A DNA stretch of 8,309 nt. It comes from an uncultured Oscillospiraceae bacterium. Lineage in GTDB: Bacteria > Bacillota > Clostridia > Oscillospirales > Oscillospiraceae. Of the stretch, positions 7,808 through 8,309 are shown piece by piece. The translations under genes and the position numbers were made by a program. Every line of letters begins with the position of its first letter. Position 1 is the first letter of the stretch. The stretch is from positions 1-8,309 of the forward strand of contig CAKTKM010000061.1 of NCBI GenBank assembly GCA_934569425.1, given 5' to 3'. Under the pieces are notes generated by a model that saw only the letters and a program-made list of their open reading frames with translations, did not search any database and was not told the DNA's origin.

Positions 7808-8309
7808 ATGTATATCAGCTATGACTATTACCGGGTGTTCTACTATGTGGCGAAGTATGGCAATGTGTCACAGGCGGCAAAGCTTCTGCTGAACAACCAG
7901 CCGAATCTGACGCGCACCATCCGCAATTTGGAGAGCGAGCTGGGCTGCCCGCTGTTTTCCCGGACGAACCGGGGCATGAAGCTGACGCCGGAGGGTGAGC
8001 GGCTGTATGCCCATGTCCGCATCGCTTTCGAGCATATCGAGGCGGGCGAGGCAGAGCTTACCGAGGCCAGAAATCTACAGACCGGCACCGTCTATATCGC
8101 CGCCAGCGAGGTGGCGCTGCGCTGTCTGCTGCTGCCTGTTTTGAAGCAGTACCGCCTGCTCTATCCGGGCGTCCATATCCGGATCAGCAACCACTCCACG
8201 CCGCAGGCCATTGCTGCCCTGAAGGACGGCGCGGCAGACATTGCCGTGGTGACCACCCCCACTGTTCACTCTGCCTCACTGGCAGAGACCGTGATCCGCC
8301 CTATTCAGG
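7808..8309 (+). CDS. LysR-type transcriptional regulator, 3' end cut by window edge
   Basis: The first 167 codons of a LysR-family DNA-binding regulator are present; full-length members are about 290-310 aa. The N-terminus MYISYDYYRVFYYVAKYGNV leads into the winged helix-turn-helix, with the recognition region SQAAKLLLNNQPNLTRTIRNLE given here only in part as AAKLLLNNQPNLTRTI (residues 23-38), then LGCPLFSRTNRGMKLTPEG (45-63) as the wing. A linker helix runs to about 90. The effector-binding domain begins at TGTVYIAAS (92-100) and continues through LLYPGVHIRI and ALKDGAADIAVV, the typical LysR substrate-domain opening. GGAGG lies 4 nt before the ATG at 7808, slightly close but convincing. It is divergent from the aminotransferase, the usual arrangement for a LysR regulator and its target. 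The effector is unknown. Confidence 0.93.
   Translation, partial: MYISYDYYRVFYYVAKYGNVSQAAKLLLNNQPNLTRTIRNLESELGCPLFSRTNRGMKLTPEGERLYAHVRIAFEHIEAGEAELTEARNLQTGTVYIAASEVALRCLLLPVLKQYRLLYPGVHIRISNHSTPQAIAALKDGAADIAVVTTPTVHSASLAETVIRPIQ

Noticed and set aside
7784..7812. TTGACA followed 17 nt later by TATGTA on the plus strand
   Set aside because: The -35 is perfect but the -10 is poor and overlaps the LysR start codon, so a transcript would begin inside the gene; the 7704-7732 promoter is better.

Overview
The window looks like a chromosomal stretch from a GC-rich member of the Clostridia, most plausibly an Oscillospirales/Oscillospiraceae-type gut anaerobe. This is inferred from the Gram-positive style Shine-Dalgarno sites (GGAGG/AGGAG), sigma-A type promoters, GC-rich codon use and the flavour of the encoded proteins; the species cannot be named from sequence alone.

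Almost everything lies on the minus strand as one tightly packed gene train. Reading in the direction of transcription (right to left): an aspartate aminotransferase of the subgroup Ic/AspT type (start 7660), a six-helix DUF1275/YoaK-family membrane protein (start 6377), then F-type ATP synthase genes atpB (a), atpE (c), atpF (b), an extended atpA (alpha), atpG (gamma) and atpD (beta, cut by the left edge). Gaps are 2 to 21 nt, or 4-nt start/stop overlaps (ATGA at atpB/atpE, GTGA at atpG/atpD), and I see no terminator inside the train. A single promoter at 7725-7753 could therefore serve all of it. On the plus strand a LysR-type regulator starts at 7808 and runs off the right edge. Its promoter and the aminotransferase promoter face each other and share -10 bases.

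The most notable feature is the ATP synthase stator. No separate delta-subunit gene (atpH) lies between atpF and atpA, where it normally sits; only 3 nt separate them. Instead the alpha subunit is 591 aa long and begins with about 75 residues that read like the C-terminal, b-binding domain of delta, followed by a linker and an otherwise orthodox alpha subunit. The six-helix N-terminal domain of delta is absent from the window. This differs from the b-delta fusion of mycobacteria, and it raises a stoichiometry question because alpha is present in three copies per enzyme. Other departures in the same complex are a lysine-rich C-terminal tail on gamma, a c subunit with a signal-peptide-like leader and an Ala/Thr linker, a c-subunit ion site that is neither clearly Na+ nor clearly H+ type, and an a subunit lacking the E. 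coli Glu219/His245 residues in place. The usual atpI position is occupied by the DUF1275 gene.

Functionally, atpB, atpE and atpF build the membrane motor and peripheral stalk, and atpA, atpG and atpD build the F1 head. The epsilon gene (atpC) would be expected just beyond the left edge. Why an aminotransferase and a DUF1275 protein lead the operon is not evident from the sequence.
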